A stretch of 64,000 nt of DNA, taken from Desulfosporosinus nitroreducens. GTDB taxonomy: Bacteria > Bacillota > Desulfitobacteriia > Desulfitobacteriales > Desulfitobacteriaceae. The notes under the pieces were generated by a model that saw only the letters and a program-made list of their open reading frames with translations, was not told the DNA's origin and did no database searches. Positions 51,754 to 60,955 of this stretch are shown piece by piece (positions within the stretch are counted from its first letter, which is position 1; the number at the start of each line of letters is the position of its first letter). A program made the position numbers and the translations under genes. Where the stretch lies: NCBI RefSeq assembly GCF_023897015.1, contig NZ_JAMHFY010000008.1:1-64000 (forward strand). The letters are read 5' to 3'.

Positions 51754-53217
51754 ATGCCGCTGATTTTACTTGCTCTACCCTTAGTTATAGCACTCTTAAG
51801 CATGATGGTTTCGAATAGAAGACTATTAGGGGCTATCAGTATAGTGGGCTCTGCGACGACCGTCTTAACGGCATTACTCATTGCTCGACAGGTTTTTGCC
51901 GGCTCTAGTGTGGTTTGGGGTCAATTTATCGTTATTGATGCATTAAGTGCTTTGATTCTTTGTCTGGTCGCCATTATTGGGTTGATGGTTGCTTTGTACT
52001 CTGTAGGTTATCTCGCTCATGATATTAGAATAGGGGAGTTTTCAGAAAGTCGAGTCAAATGGTATTATTTTTGGATGTATATCTTTGTATTTACCATGTT
52101 TCTCGCGCTAGTATCTGCAAACCTGGGCATCATGTGGGTAGCTGTCGAAGGGACGACGCTTGCTACTGCTTTATTAGTAGGTTTTTACAACAAAAAGAAT
52201 TCTTTGGAAGCTGCCTGGAAGTACATCATCATTTGTACAGTAGGCATTATTTTTGCTTTGTTCGGAACCCTCCTTTTGCATTATGCTGCTGTTTCGGTGA
52301 CTGGCGAAAGCGGTTCTTTGGATTGGCAGACTCTGAGACAGGTCGCCGAACGACTTGATCCGATGTTGCTTAAACTAGCATTCATTTTTGCCTTAGTAGG
52401 CTTTGGGACAAAGGTTGGTTTAGCGCCTATGCATACTTGGTTGCCTGACGCTCACAGCCAAGCTCCTTCTCCGATCAGTGCAATGCTTTCAGGGGTGCTT
52501 TTAAATTGTGCCTTTTATAGTATTGTTCGCTTTCACTTGGTTGTTTCGGAATCCCTGGGGCCGCAGTTCTCATCAAATTTAATTTTAATCTTTGGAGTAG
52601 TATCAATTGCTGTTGCCTTACCATTTATTCTTATTCAGCATGACATTAAGAGGTTGCTCGCTTATTCAAGTATTGAGCATATGGGAATTATCGCTGTTGC
52701 AGTAGGCTTTGGAAGTAAATTAGCCTTGTATGGTGCTTTCCTGCACATGATTAATCACGCCTTAACCAAATCATCACTTTTTTTCATAGCGGGTAATGTT
52801 AGTCAACATTATCACACCAAAAGGATTCTTAGAATAAAAGGATTACTTAAAACAATGCCCGTAACAGGTCCGGCCTTAATGATTGGGGGCTTAGCAATCG
52901 CTGGAGCGCCTCCATTTAGTATTTTTACCAGCGAATTTATCATTCTTAGTTCAGGCTTTGCTCAAGGGAGGTACGCGGTTACAAGTTTAATCTTAATCTT
53001 AATTACTTTAATCTTTACGGGATTTGTTTATGCGATTAGCAAGATGGCCTTGGGGACACCGCCGACCAGGGTTAAAGTGGGCGAGGATGGGAAATTCGGC
53101 AATGCACTTATTCTGATTTCACTAGTACCTGTAGTTGTTTTCGGGGTATACATCCCAGGATTTATAGAAGACATTCTGCAACAAGTAACGACCGTGTTTA
53201 TAGGGGGGAACCAGTGA
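51754..53217 (+). CDS. hyfF: Hydrogenase 4 subunit HyfF-like (antiporter-like)
   Basis: A 487-residue antiporter-like subunit with 14 helices; conserved residues in WVAVEGTTLATALLVGFY (Glu), GFGTKVGLAPMHTWLPDAHSQAPS and LIQHDIKRLLAYSSIEHMG. It is a second ion-pumping module next to HyfB. The start follows hyfE by 4 nt and the stop overlaps hyfG by 4 nt. HyfD is absent, which is common outside enterobacteria. Confidence 0.94.
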   Translation: MPLILLALPLVIALLSMMVSNRRLLGAISIVGSATTVLTALLIARQVFAGSSVVWGQFIVIDALSALILCLVAIIGLMVALYSVGYLAHDIRIGEFSESRVKWYYFWMYIFVFTMFLALVSANLGIMWVAVEGTTLATALLVGFYNKKNSLEAAWKYIIICTVGIIFALFGTLLLHYAAVSVTGESGSLDWQTLRQVAERLDPMLLKLAFIFALVGFGTKVGLAPMHTWLPDAHSQAPSPISAMLSGVLLNCAFYSIVRFHLVVSESLGPQFSSNLILIFGVVSIAVALPFILIQHDIKRLLAYSSIEHMGIIAVAVGFGSKLALYGAFLHMINHALTKSSLFFIAGNVSQHYHTKRILRIKGLLKTMPVTGPALMIGGLAIAGAPPFSIFTSEFIILSSGFAQGRYAVTSLILILITLIFTGFVYAISKMALGTPPTRVKVGEDGKFGNALILISLVPVVVFGVYIPGFIEDILQQVTTVFIGGNQ

Positions 53218-54797
53218 TGATAAGGCAAGACAGGGTCATTGCTATGATTTCTAGTTGCTTTGGGGAAGGGGTAATCATCGCTAAGGCCCATTTTAATGAG
53301 CTTCATCTGGAAATTGATAAGAACGAAATTCCTATCCTGGCTGTTAAATTACGGGATTGGGGCTTCCCTTTAATTCAACTTACGGCTGCAGATGAGCGGG
53401 GCAATACCGGGCATTTTCGTCTGTTTTATACTTTTGCCAATGACCTCGAAAATTTTCTGATTGTTGTGAGTGTGTCCATAGCTGAAACCGAGCTGTCTTT
53501 TCCTTCGATAACGGAGGTAGTTCCAGCAGCTCATTGGTATGAACGCGAGATTCAGGATCTTTTTGGCTTGGATCCTATTGGGCACCCGGACAAAAGGTGC
53601 TTGGCTGTCCATGAAGATTGGCCGGAGGGATTGTATCCCTTGCGTAAGGATTTCAGTTTCGATTTTGAGGTCCCAAGGACGGAGGGCCGGCAATCCTACG
53701 ATAGGGTTGAAGGTGAAGGAGTAATGCAAGTTCCCGTTGGGCCTATTCATGCGGGAATCATTGAACCAGGGCATTTTCTATTTAGTGCTGTGGGAGATAC
53801 TGTCATTAATTTGGAGGCCAGGTTATTCTTCACTCATAGAGGAATGGAGAAATTAACTGAAGGAAAAACTCCTTTAGATGCATTTCCAATCGTGGAACGA
53901 ATCTGCGGGGCTTGTTCTTTTTCTCATGCCACATCTTATTGTCAGGCCATAGAAAAACTCTCTGGAACTGAAGTTTCCACAAGGGTCAATTATATCAGGA
54001 CGGTAGTTCTGGAACTTGAGCGTTTATATAATCACGTCGGGGATGTTGGAAATATTTGTGCAGGGGTTGGTTTCGCTTTCGGAACGATGCATGGAGCACG
54101 TCTGAAAGAAGATATCATGAGACTCAACGAAACAGTTTTTGGAAGCAGGTTCTTGAGAGGAATTAATACCCCCGGTGGGGTTAGAAGGGATATTTCAGTT
54201 CTAGACAGTGACCTCATTTTAGCTACGTTAGATAAACTTGAACTTGAGTTTAGAGAGTTAGTTGAAATTCTGTTAGATACTAATTCCTATATGGATAGAG
54301 TCCAGACTACCGGTATATTATTCAATCAGATTGCCAGGGACTTGCATGCAGTCGGACCAGCAGCAAGAGCTTCAGGCGTTGATCGGGATGTGCGGCGGGA
54401 CCATCCTTATGCCGCTTACAATTGCGTTTCATTCAAAGTGCCAGTTTATGAGCAAGGGGATGTTTTAGCCAGGGTCAAAGTGCGGATTGATGAAACCTAT
54501 GAATCCATCAACATCATTAGACAGATTCTAGCATCGATGCCCAATGGTAAATTAATTCAAACCTTAGGAGAGATGATTCCCTACAATTATGCTGTAGGAA
54601 TGACAGAGTCCGCTAGGGGAGAAAATGTACATTTTATCATGATAGGTAAGGATCAAACAATATATCGCTATATGGTGCGATCAGCGTCCTATGTTAATTG
54701 GCCGGTGATTCCTTCAACGGTACCAGGAAATATCATTCCTGATTTTCCGGTAATTAACAAGAGTTTTGAGCTATGTTATTCTTGTCTGGATAGATGA
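53214..54797 (+). CDS. hyfG: Group 4 [NiFe] hydrogenase large subunit (HyfG type), no C-terminal extension
   Basis: A 527-residue fusion of a NuoC-like domain (about 1-150) and a NiFe large subunit (150-527). Both Cys pairs that bind the NiFe site are there: RICGAC (Cys231, Cys234) and CYSC (Cys521, Cys524). The usual DPCxxC reads ELCYSC, so Asp-Pro is lost. The protein ends right after CYSCLDR, exactly where HycE-type precursors are cut, so no cleavable tail is present. Found next to its small subunit in the operon; the role is H2 evolution or uptake with ferredoxin. Confidence 0.93.
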   Translation: MMIRQDRVIAMISSCFGEGVIIAKAHFNELHLEIDKNEIPILAVKLRDWGFPLIQLTAADERGNTGHFRLFYTFANDLENFLIVVSVSIAETELSFPSITEVVPAAHWYEREIQDLFGLDPIGHPDKRCLAVHEDWPEGLYPLRKDFSFDFEVPRTEGRQSYDRVEGEGVMQVPVGPIHAGIIEPGHFLFSAVGDTVINLEARLFFTHRGMEKLTEGKTPLDAFPIVERICGACSFSHATSYCQAIEKLSGTEVSTRVNYIRTVVLELERLYNHVGDVGNICAGVGFAFGTMHGARLKEDIMRLNETVFGSRFLRGINTPGGVRRDISVLDSDLILATLDKLELEFRELVEILLDTNSYMDRVQTTGILFNQIARDLHAVGPAARASGVDRDVRRDHPYAAYNCVSFKVPVYEQGDVLARVKVRIDETYESINIIRQILASMPNGKLIQTLGEMIPYNYAVGMTESARGENVHFIMIGKDQTIYRYMVRSASYVNWPVIPSTVPGNIIPDFPVINKSFELCYSCLDR

Positions 54798-54826
54798 TGC
54801 TATGAGTATGTTTTAATAGGAGGGCT

Positions 54827-55543
54827 ATGATGCTCAGACTTTTTCGCAAGAGCTTAAAGACAGGTACAGTTACGACGGACTATCCGCAAACTCCAAGTGT
54901 TCCGGGGACTGGTTTTCAAGGGTTGCCGGTATGGCAGGTGCAAAGTTGCGTTCAATGTGGTCAGTGTGCAGACATATGTCCAACAAAGGCCATAAAATTG
55001 CAAAGCGGAAAGAAGGAAGCCTTTTGGATAGTAGATCCCAAGAAATGTATTTTTTGTGGGTACTGTGTTGAGGTTTGTACCCGCGCAATTGTTCAAGGTG
55101 AGCAATATGAATTCGTGGAAAGTGTTGATAGAGCTCCTCAAGTTCAGGCTTTTAAACATTCAGTTCACATACGACACCTTGATTCAGGGTCTTGTAATGC
55201 CTGTGACTGGGAAATGACGACTCTGACAGGGCCTGTTTACGATATACAACGTATGGGCTTTGATTTTGTGGCCTCTCCCCGTCATGCCGATGTGTTAATG
55301 GTAACTGGGCCAGTAACTAGAAACTTAGAAATTGCAGTGCATAAGACTTTTGCGGCGACCCCCGCGCCAAAAATTGTATTAGCTGTCGGGACATGTGCCT
55401 GCAGTGGGGGGATTTGCGGTAAAAGCTATGCCAGCTCCGGGGGAGTCAATAATATCATACCGGTAGATGTCTTTATACCAGGCTGTCCACCGCGGCCGCA
55501 AGCCTTGATTCAAGGCTTGCTCAAAGCTGTAGGCAGAGCTTAA
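54827..55543 (+). CDS. HyfH-HyfI fusion: ferredoxin plus hydrogenase small subunit
   Basis: A 238-residue protein joining two hyf genes. Residues 38-90 hold two [4Fe-4S] motifs (Cys41, 44, 47, 51 and Cys74, 77, 80, 84) as in HyfH; residues 110-238 are the NuoB-like small subunit HyfI with Cys123/Cys126 (SCNACDWEM), GTCACSGGICG and GCPPRPQ for the proximal cluster. The fusion passes electrons from the NiFe site to ferredoxin. AGGAGGGC precedes ATG 54827. It ends the operon at a strong terminator. Confidence 0.93.
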   Translation: MMLRLFRKSLKTGTVTTDYPQTPSVPGTGFQGLPVWQVQSCVQCGQCADICPTKAIKLQSGKKEAFWIVDPKKCIFCGYCVEVCTRAIVQGEQYEFVESVDRAPQVQAFKHSVHIRHLDSGSCNACDWEMTTLTGPVYDIQRMGFDFVASPRHADVLMVTGPVTRNLEIAVHKTFAATPAPKIVLAVGTCACSGGICGKSYASSGGVNNIIPVDVFIPGCPPRPQALIQGLLKAVGRA

Positions 55544-55579
55544 ATACAAGAAATTCCCTCTGTCCCCTCTGCATATAAT

Positions 55580-55624
55580 AAATAATCCCTGGAGCCCGCA
55601 AAAACTAGGCTTCCAGGGATTATT
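55580..55624. terminator. Bidirectional terminator between hyf and the AcoR-like gene
   Basis: AAATAATCCCTGGA pairs with TCCAGGGATTATTT, with a GCCC/GGC-type inner part, followed by T residues on both strands. It serves the convergent hyf operon and the minus-strand activator. Confidence 0.85.
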
Positions 55625-55661
55625 TGTTTTTAGGATTCTTTATTCACTGAAGATACAGGAC

Positions 55662-57539
55662 TTAAAACTTAATATCAAGCTCTTTTATCTTTCTGTAGAG
55701 CGTATTTCGTCCAATCCCAAGAAGCTTAGAGGCTGGCGCGATTTTTCCCTTGGTTTGGGTTAGTGCATAGAGGATTGCTTGTTTAGTATGTTGATCAAGC
55801 AAGGGTTCGGTTGAGGCTGACGATTCAGATTTACCCAGGTTCTGCACGATTTCGTCGGGTAAGTCAGCTACCGTTAGAAGAGGGCCTTCTGCTAAACCTA
55901 CCATGCCCTCAATACAGTTTTCCAATTCTCGGACATTACCAGGCCAGTGATGGGACAATAAATGAGTATATACTTCCTCTTGAACTCCTAGTGGAGGAAG
56001 ATCAAGGGATGTACATGTTTTATCGATAAAATACGGAACAAACTCTAAAATGTCTTCAGAACGTTCGCGTAATGGAGGTAATTCTAAAGTGACGACTTTC
56101 AGGCGATAGTATAAATCCAGACGGAATTTTTCCGCAGCGACTAGGGCAGTAAGATCCTTGTGGGTTGCTGCAATAACTCGTACATCTATTTTAATCGCCT
56201 TTGTATCTCCTATTCGAGAAACTTCTTTTTCTTGGAGTACTCGAAGGAGTGCAACTTGAACATTTAAGGGCATGTCTCCAATTTCATCAAGGAAAATAGT
56301 CCCTTTGTTTGCTAATTCAAATTTACCGGGTTTTCCTCCCCTGCGCGCTCCAGTGAAGGCACCCTCAACATAGCCAAATAACTCACTTTCGATGAGTGAG
56401 GCTGGGAGTGAGGCACAGTTTAAGGCGACAAAAGGTCCTTCGCTGCGTGAGCTAAGTTGATGGATTGTATGAGAAATAATCTCCTTGCCAGTTCCGCTTT
56501 CTCCATGAATGAGCACAGAAGAGTGGGTTGAGGCAATTTTGGAAGCTCGTGCCAAAGTTCGCTGGGAAAGCTGGCTGGTCCCTATCCACGTAATATTGGA
56601 CAGAGGAGCTTTCTTTGAGATTTGCAACGTTCCTACTGCGCCCAGTGATTGACCGGCTTCATTGACTACCTGATTTAAGTGGGAGGTAATTTCTTTCCCT
56701 GAGCTATCTTTTAAATGGAGATTCAGGGAATGTCCGTTCAACATCCATCCTTTTGGCGTACTAAAAACTTCGCCAGCGAGTCGCCCAATGATATCTTCTT
56801 GTCTGCGGCCAAGCAGTCCGGCACCGTAGGAGTTGATGTTAGTAATGACGCCATTTTGATCAATAGCCAGAAATCCTTGTTGCAATAGTGAGGAAGCTAA
56901 CTTGGAACCTTCTTGGTAAAATTTTAATTGGTTTTCCAGCTCGAAAAGTCGCAAGTTTTTTTCGATCATACTCGCACCCATCATGGCAATATTTAAAATC
57001 TTTTGACGGTCTGGATTAGCATCTCCGCTAATATCTAAAACCCCAAGCGGGGTACCCTGGCTACTTTGAATTGGGGCAGCCCAACAGGCCAAAAAATGAT
57101 TATCATGCACAAAGTGCTCCCAACCAAAGACGGACATGGGGGCATTATCGCGGAGGGCAGTTCCAATGGCATTAGTCCCTCGGATTTCCTCACTCCAACT
57201 GGCACCTGGACTTAGATTTACTTTTTGAGCTTTACTCATAAAGGGCGCATCTCCGACGGCCTCGATAATGTAGCCATCGTTATCACCCAACAACACGGTA
57301 TAATTAGTATTTCCAAGCAAGCTGAAAATGTATGGCAAAACGGGTTCACTCGCTCTGATCAGGGTGTCTTGTGCCTCGCGGCGTTCACTTAAGCGCGGAG
57401 TAGAAAGAATATCCTGATGAGAAATTAGAGTATGGTCTACATGATACTCAATGCTTCTTTGCCAGGAACGATAGATGGTAGGAGATACTTCGGATTCAAC
57501 GCTCTCGCCATTTATAAAACGTTTCCAATAGTTATCCAT
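55662..57539 (-). CDS. AcoR-like sigma-54 activator
   Basis: A 625-residue activator from ATG 57539 (AGGAAAGG upstream; longer starts have no site). Order: N-terminal helical region, GAF domain (about 60-190), PAS domain (about 210-300), AAA+ with GESGTGKE, GAFTGARRGGK and IFLDEIGDMP, and a Fis-type HTH (APASKLLGIGRNTLYRKIKEL). GAF/PAS domains imply a small-molecule or redox signal. It is divergent from the AOR gene, which has a sigma-54 promoter, so it very likely controls AOR, as AcoR does for its divergent operon. Confidence 0.92.
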   Translation of the reverse strand: MDNYWKRFINGESVESEVSPTIYRSWQRSIEYHVDHTLISHQDILSTPRLSERREAQDTLIRASEPVLPYIFSLLGNTNYTVLLGDNDGYIIEAVGDAPFMSKAQKVNLSPGASWSEEIRGTNAIGTALRDNAPMSVFGWEHFVHDNHFLACWAAPIQSSQGTPLGVLDISGDANPDRQKILNIAMMGASMIEKNLRLFELENQLKFYQEGSKLASSLLQQGFLAIDQNGVITNINSYGAGLLGRRQEDIIGRLAGEVFSTPKGWMLNGHSLNLHLKDSSGKEITSHLNQVVNEAGQSLGAVGTLQISKKAPLSNITWIGTSQLSQRTLARASKIASTHSSVLIHGESGTGKEIISHTIHQLSSRSEGPFVALNCASLPASLIESELFGYVEGAFTGARRGGKPGKFELANKGTIFLDEIGDMPLNVQVALLRVLQEKEVSRIGDTKAIKIDVRVIAATHKDLTALVAAEKFRLDLYYRLKVVTLELPPLRERSEDILEFVPYFIDKTCTSLDLPPLGVQEEVYTHLLSHHWPGNVRELENCIEGMVGLAEGPLLTVADLPDEIVQNLGKSESSASTEPLLDQHTKQAILYALTQTKGKIAPASKLLGIGRNTLYRKIKELDIKF

Positions 57540-57650
57540 ATATCGCTTTCCTTTCCTCTCTGACATGGTTTTTTTTGTCTTTAATATTTTCACAATACCA
57601 TATCTGTTCAATTCAAACAACTAGTCCAAAAAATATAAATATTCCATTAG

Positions 57651-57701
57651 TGTTCTATATTGGGACATATTATCCGAGTAAAATGCTCAAATAGGGAACA
57701 C
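57651..57701. promoter_or_regulatory. Candidate upstream activator sites
   Basis: TGTTCTATATTGGGACA (57651-57667) is a near-dyad TGTYC-N7-GRACA, and a further half-site GGGAACA follows at 57694-57700. They are placed 160-220 nt before the AOR sigma-54 promoter, in the divergent gap, as expected for the AcoR-like protein. Confidence 0.35.
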
Positions 57702-57856
57702 TTTTAGCGCAACATAATAATAATGGTCATCTACATATCCTTGGAGGGCACTTTAATGAAAATAAACTTGCTTGTTTTAATTTGTTTTAATTTGTTTTAT
57801 TTTGATATAGTTAGATTTATTAGAATATTTAAATCTATTTTTTTGATTGTTAAAAA

Positions 57857-57872
57857 TGGCATGAATATTGCT
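57857..57872 (+). promoter_or_regulatory. Sigma-54 promoter of the AOR gene
   Basis: TGGCATGAATATTGCT matches TGGCAY-N5-TTGCW. It lies 82 nt upstream of the AOR start and opposite the divergent sigma-54 activator gene. Confidence 0.88.
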
Positions 57873-57953
57873 ATATCTCTATATGAGAGAAAGATTTATT
57901 CTCTTAAGAAAAGGTTTAGTAAAAATATTTTATAGAAATAAGGGGGAAGATTC

Positions 57954-59747
57954 ATGGGTGGGTATACTGGGAAAATATTAAGAATTAATCTCACAGAAGG
58001 AAAAACTAGTACTGAGCCTTTAAGCATGGAACTTGCAAAGAAATATTTAGGCGGGCGGGGTCTTGCTGGCAAAATGTTTGCGGATGAGGTAGCTTCAGAT
58101 GTAGATGCGCTTTCTCCAGCGAACAAGTTGTTTATTGCTTCTGGAGTGCTGACTGGTACAAACGCCCCAACTCCATCAAGGTATATGGTTGTGACCAAGT
58201 CTCCTCTGAATGGGGTTATCGCATCTTCGAATTCTGGGGGATATTGGGGTGCAGAACTCAAATTTGCTGGTTATGATATGCTTGTCTTGGAAGGCAAGTC
58301 AGATCATCCTGTCTATATTTCCATTAAGGATGGACAAGTGGAAATCAAGGACGCAGGCAAGGTTTGGGGTAAGGATGTTTATGAGACAACTGATGCTTTA
58401 AAACAAGAATTTGGAGATGACAAAGCGAAAGTTTTAGCCATCGGACCAGCTGGAGAAAATCTTTCCTTAATGGCAGCGATTGTAAATGACCTCTATCGGG
58501 CTGCAGGGCGTACTGGGGTAGGCGCTGTTATGGGATCTAAAAACGTTAAAGGGATTGTAGTCCGTGGAACAGGAAAAGTAGAGAATGCGAATCCTGACCA
58601 AATGAAAGAAGTCGTTGCTAATTCCTTGAAGAAAATTCGGGAAAATGGCGTAACAGGACAAGGGCTCCCAACTTACGGATCGGCTGTGCTTGTCAATATT
58701 ATCAATGAAACAGGAGTATATCCGGTCAATAACTTCCAAGGTTCCTATGATCCTGAGGCAGATTTAATCAGCGGAGAAACCTTGACTGAGAAATATTTGC
58801 TTAAGAAGCATCCTTGTTATCGTTGCCCCATTGCATGTGGTCGCTATAGTAAATGGGATGGCAAAGAAGGGGCAGGCCCAGAGTATGAAACTGCTTGGGT
58901 CTTTGGTTCAGATTGTGGTATCCACGACTTTGATGCAATTCATGAGGCTAACGATTTATGTAACAAACTAGGTTTAGACACTATTTCTGTCGGTGGAACA
59001 ATTGCAGCGGGAATGGAACTCGTTCAGCGCGGCTACATTAAACCAGAAGAACTCGATGGTACACCGTTAGAGTTTGGCAATGCTAAAGGCATGGTTGAAT
59101 GGGTACGAAAAATCGCTTATGTTGAAGGATTGGGAGCCAAAATGGCGATGGGTTCTTATAATCTAGCAGAAAGCTATGGCGCCCCGGAACTTTCAATGAG
59201 CGTTAAGAAGCAAGAACTGCCAGCCTACGACCCACGTGGCATACAAGGGCAAGCCTTATCCTATGCAACAAGCAACCGTGGAGGATGTCACGTTCGCGGG
59301 TACATGATTTCTCCGGAAATTTTGGGGCTTCCAGAAAAACTTGATCGTAATTCCCTCGAAGGAAAAGCGACATGGACTAAGATTTTCCAAGATCTCACAG
59401 CCGTTATTGATGCTGTAGGACTCTGTTTGTTCTCTTCCTTCGCACTGGGCTTAACTGATTATACATCACTCGTAAATGCTGTGACTGGTTTTAATTATAC
59501 CGATGAGGAGCTTCTAGCTTGTGGAGAACGAATTTGGAATATAGAGCGTTTACACAACCTGAAAGTTGGATACTCTGCTGCCGATGACACCTTGCCTAAA
59601 CGTTTATTAAACGATCCAATTCCTTCCGGTCCTTCAAAAGGACAAATGCATAACTTGCCTGAGCTTCTGGTACAGTACTATGCTGAACGCGGATGGGATA
59701 AAGCAGGTGTGCCAACCCCAGAGCGTCTAAATATGCTGGGAATCTAG
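57954..59747 (+). CDS. aor: Aldehyde:ferredoxin oxidoreductase, tungsten/molybdenum type
   Basis: A 597-residue enzyme that interconverts aldehydes and acids with ferredoxin, using a bis-pyranopterin tungsten or molybdenum cofactor and one [4Fe-4S] cluster. The N-terminal motif GRGLAGKMFADEV, the pterin region and the cluster Cys motif CYRCPIACGRY (about 285-295) plus a later Cys (VGLCLFSSFALG, about 495) are present; length is normal for AOR. It is driven by the sigma-54 promoter and followed by pterin-cofactor genes. The acid or aldehyde it acts on is not indicated. Confidence 0.95.
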   Translation: MGGYTGKILRINLTEGKTSTEPLSMELAKKYLGGRGLAGKMFADEVASDVDALSPANKLFIASGVLTGTNAPTPSRYMVVTKSPLNGVIASSNSGGYWGAELKFAGYDMLVLEGKSDHPVYISIKDGQVEIKDAGKVWGKDVYETTDALKQEFGDDKAKVLAIGPAGENLSLMAAIVNDLYRAAGRTGVGAVMGSKNVKGIVVRGTGKVENANPDQMKEVVANSLKKIRENGVTGQGLPTYGSAVLVNIINETGVYPVNNFQGSYDPEADLISGETLTEKYLLKKHPCYRCPIACGRYSKWDGKEGAGPEYETAWVFGSDCGIHDFDAIHEANDLCNKLGLDTISVGGTIAAGMELVQRGYIKPEELDGTPLEFGNAKGMVEWVRKIAYVEGLGAKMAMGSYNLAESYGAPELSMSVKKQELPAYDPRGIQGQALSYATSNRGGCHVRGYMISPEILGLPEKLDRNSLEGKATWTKIFQDLTAVIDAVGLCLFSSFALGLTDYTSLVNAVTGFNYTDEELLACGERIWNIERLHNLKVGYSAADDTLPKRLLNDPIPSGPSKGQMHNLPELLVQYYAERGWDKAGVPTPERLNMLGI

Positions 59748-59831
59748 GATTTTCAAGCATAGGTTAGAAATCCGAAACTAAAACTGTTGTTACGAACTTA
59801 GACTAGACGGTAATCGATGAACAAATATTGA

Positions 59832-59858
59832 GGGGGGACCTTTTTTTAGGGTCTCCCC
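59832..59858 (+). terminator. GC-rich hairpin after AOR
   Basis: GGGGGGACC pairs with GGTCTCCCC (one G-T pair) around a T-rich loop. No clear T run follows, so termination may be partial and let the cofactor genes be co-transcribed. Confidence 0.5.
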
Positions 59859-59956
59859 TTGAAGTCATGGTATACTAGAACAAATAATCATCATCTGCAA
59901 GATGTGCAAATAACTATCGGCTTTCCAGGGTATATAACAGAGAGGGGGGTAGTGAA

Positions 59957-60181
59957 ATGCGTGTGACGGTTAAACTATTTGCGACGTTTCGAGATGGTCG
60001 TTTTAAAGTTGAAGAGAAAAATCTTTCAGAAGACAGTCGGGTTCTTGATGTCCTCCAACTGTTGAATATTCTGCCGGAAGAAGTGGCCATTTGTTTGGTT
60101 AATGGCCGGGATGTTAAGGAACAGCACCTCTTGAACGATGGAGATACTATTGCACTCTTTCCACCTGTGGGAGGGGGCTAA
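59957..60181 (+). CDS. MoaD/ThiS-family sulfur carrier
   Basis: A 74-residue ubiquitin-fold protein ending in VGGG, the C-terminal Gly-Gly needed for adenylation and thiocarboxylate formation. It could supply sulfur for pyranopterin dithiolene synthesis. It lies next to the HesA/MoeB-like gene (0-nt gap) that would activate it. AOR-linked copies are thought to serve the tungsten cofactor. Confidence 0.92.
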   Translation: MRVTVKLFATFRDGRFKVEEKNLSEDSRVLDVLQLLNILPEEVAICLVNGRDVKEQHLLNDGDTIALFPPVGGG

Positions 60182-60874
60182 ATGACGATAGAAGGTCGTT
60201 ACGTTCGAAACAAGAAAACTTTGACTGATGAGGATCAGCATAAACTGGCAAACTCATGTGTTGCAATCGTGGGCTGTGGAGGGCTTGGCGGTTATATAGC
60301 CGAAGAGCTCGCACGAATCGGAGTTGGTCGATTAGTGCTGATTGATGGGGACCGCTTAGAGGTTAGTAATCTCAATCGCCAGATTATGGCGACCGAACTG
60401 AATATCGGGCAGTGGAAGGTGGAAGCTGCCCGGGACAGATTGCGAAGTGTAAATTCTGAGGTGAAAGTGGAAATTATTAAAGAGTGGTTTAAGGAGGAAA
60501 AGGGACCGGAAATGTTTCGAGAAGTCGACTTGGTTTTTGATGCTCTTGACTCCCTAGCTACTCGAGTCGAGTTGGAAAGGGTCTGTCACCGCCTTAAGTT
60601 ACCACTGGTTTTTGCTAGCATTGCTGGGTGGTTTGGCCAAATAGGAGTTAGTTTACCCGGGGATTTTAGCGTCTCGCGCTTATTTGGGAATGGGGAACGG
60701 GGAGTAGAGAGTACGTGGGGCAATCCTGCGTTCACGCCCGCTGTCTTAGCAAGCCTAAGTGTAGCAGAGGGTGTAAAATTATTGGCAGGACGTATGCCTG
60801 CCCTGCGCAGGGCATGGTTGCAGGTGGATTTACTTACTATGGAATTTGAACGCTTTGAAATCAATAATACATAA
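60182..60874 (+). CDS. HesA/MoeB/ThiF-family adenylyltransferase
   Basis: A 230-residue E1-like protein: nucleotide motif VGCGGLGGYIAEELARIG, LVLIDGDRLEVSNLNRQI and the catalytic Asp in DALDSLATRVEL. It lacks the two CxxC zinc motifs and the C-terminal rhodanese of standard MoeB, matching the short HesA type. It activates the adjacent MoaD-like carrier. It begins at the base after the previous stop. Confidence 0.92.
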   Translation: MTIEGRYVRNKKTLTDEDQHKLANSCVAIVGCGGLGGYIAEELARIGVGRLVLIDGDRLEVSNLNRQIMATELNIGQWKVEAARDRLRSVNSEVKVEIIKEWFKEEKGPEMFREVDLVFDALDSLATRVELERVCHRLKLPLVFASIAGWFGQIGVSLPGDFSVSRLFGNGERGVESTWGNPAFTPAVLASLSVAEGVKLLAGRMPALRRAWLQVDLLTMEFERFEINNT

Positions 60875-60955
60875 TTTTTCATTTTGGGTTTAGTACTTTA
60901 AAATTCTGCCTTTTTCTATATGACAAAAATATGATCGTGGAAGGTGTAATAGAGC

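Noticed and set aside
57723-57935. A 70-codon AT-rich frame before the AOR gene, with a GGAGGG ribosome-like site
   Set aside because: It contains the exact sigma-54 promoter of AOR (57857-57872), its product is low-complexity (Ile, Phe, Leu, Lys), and no homology is apparent.
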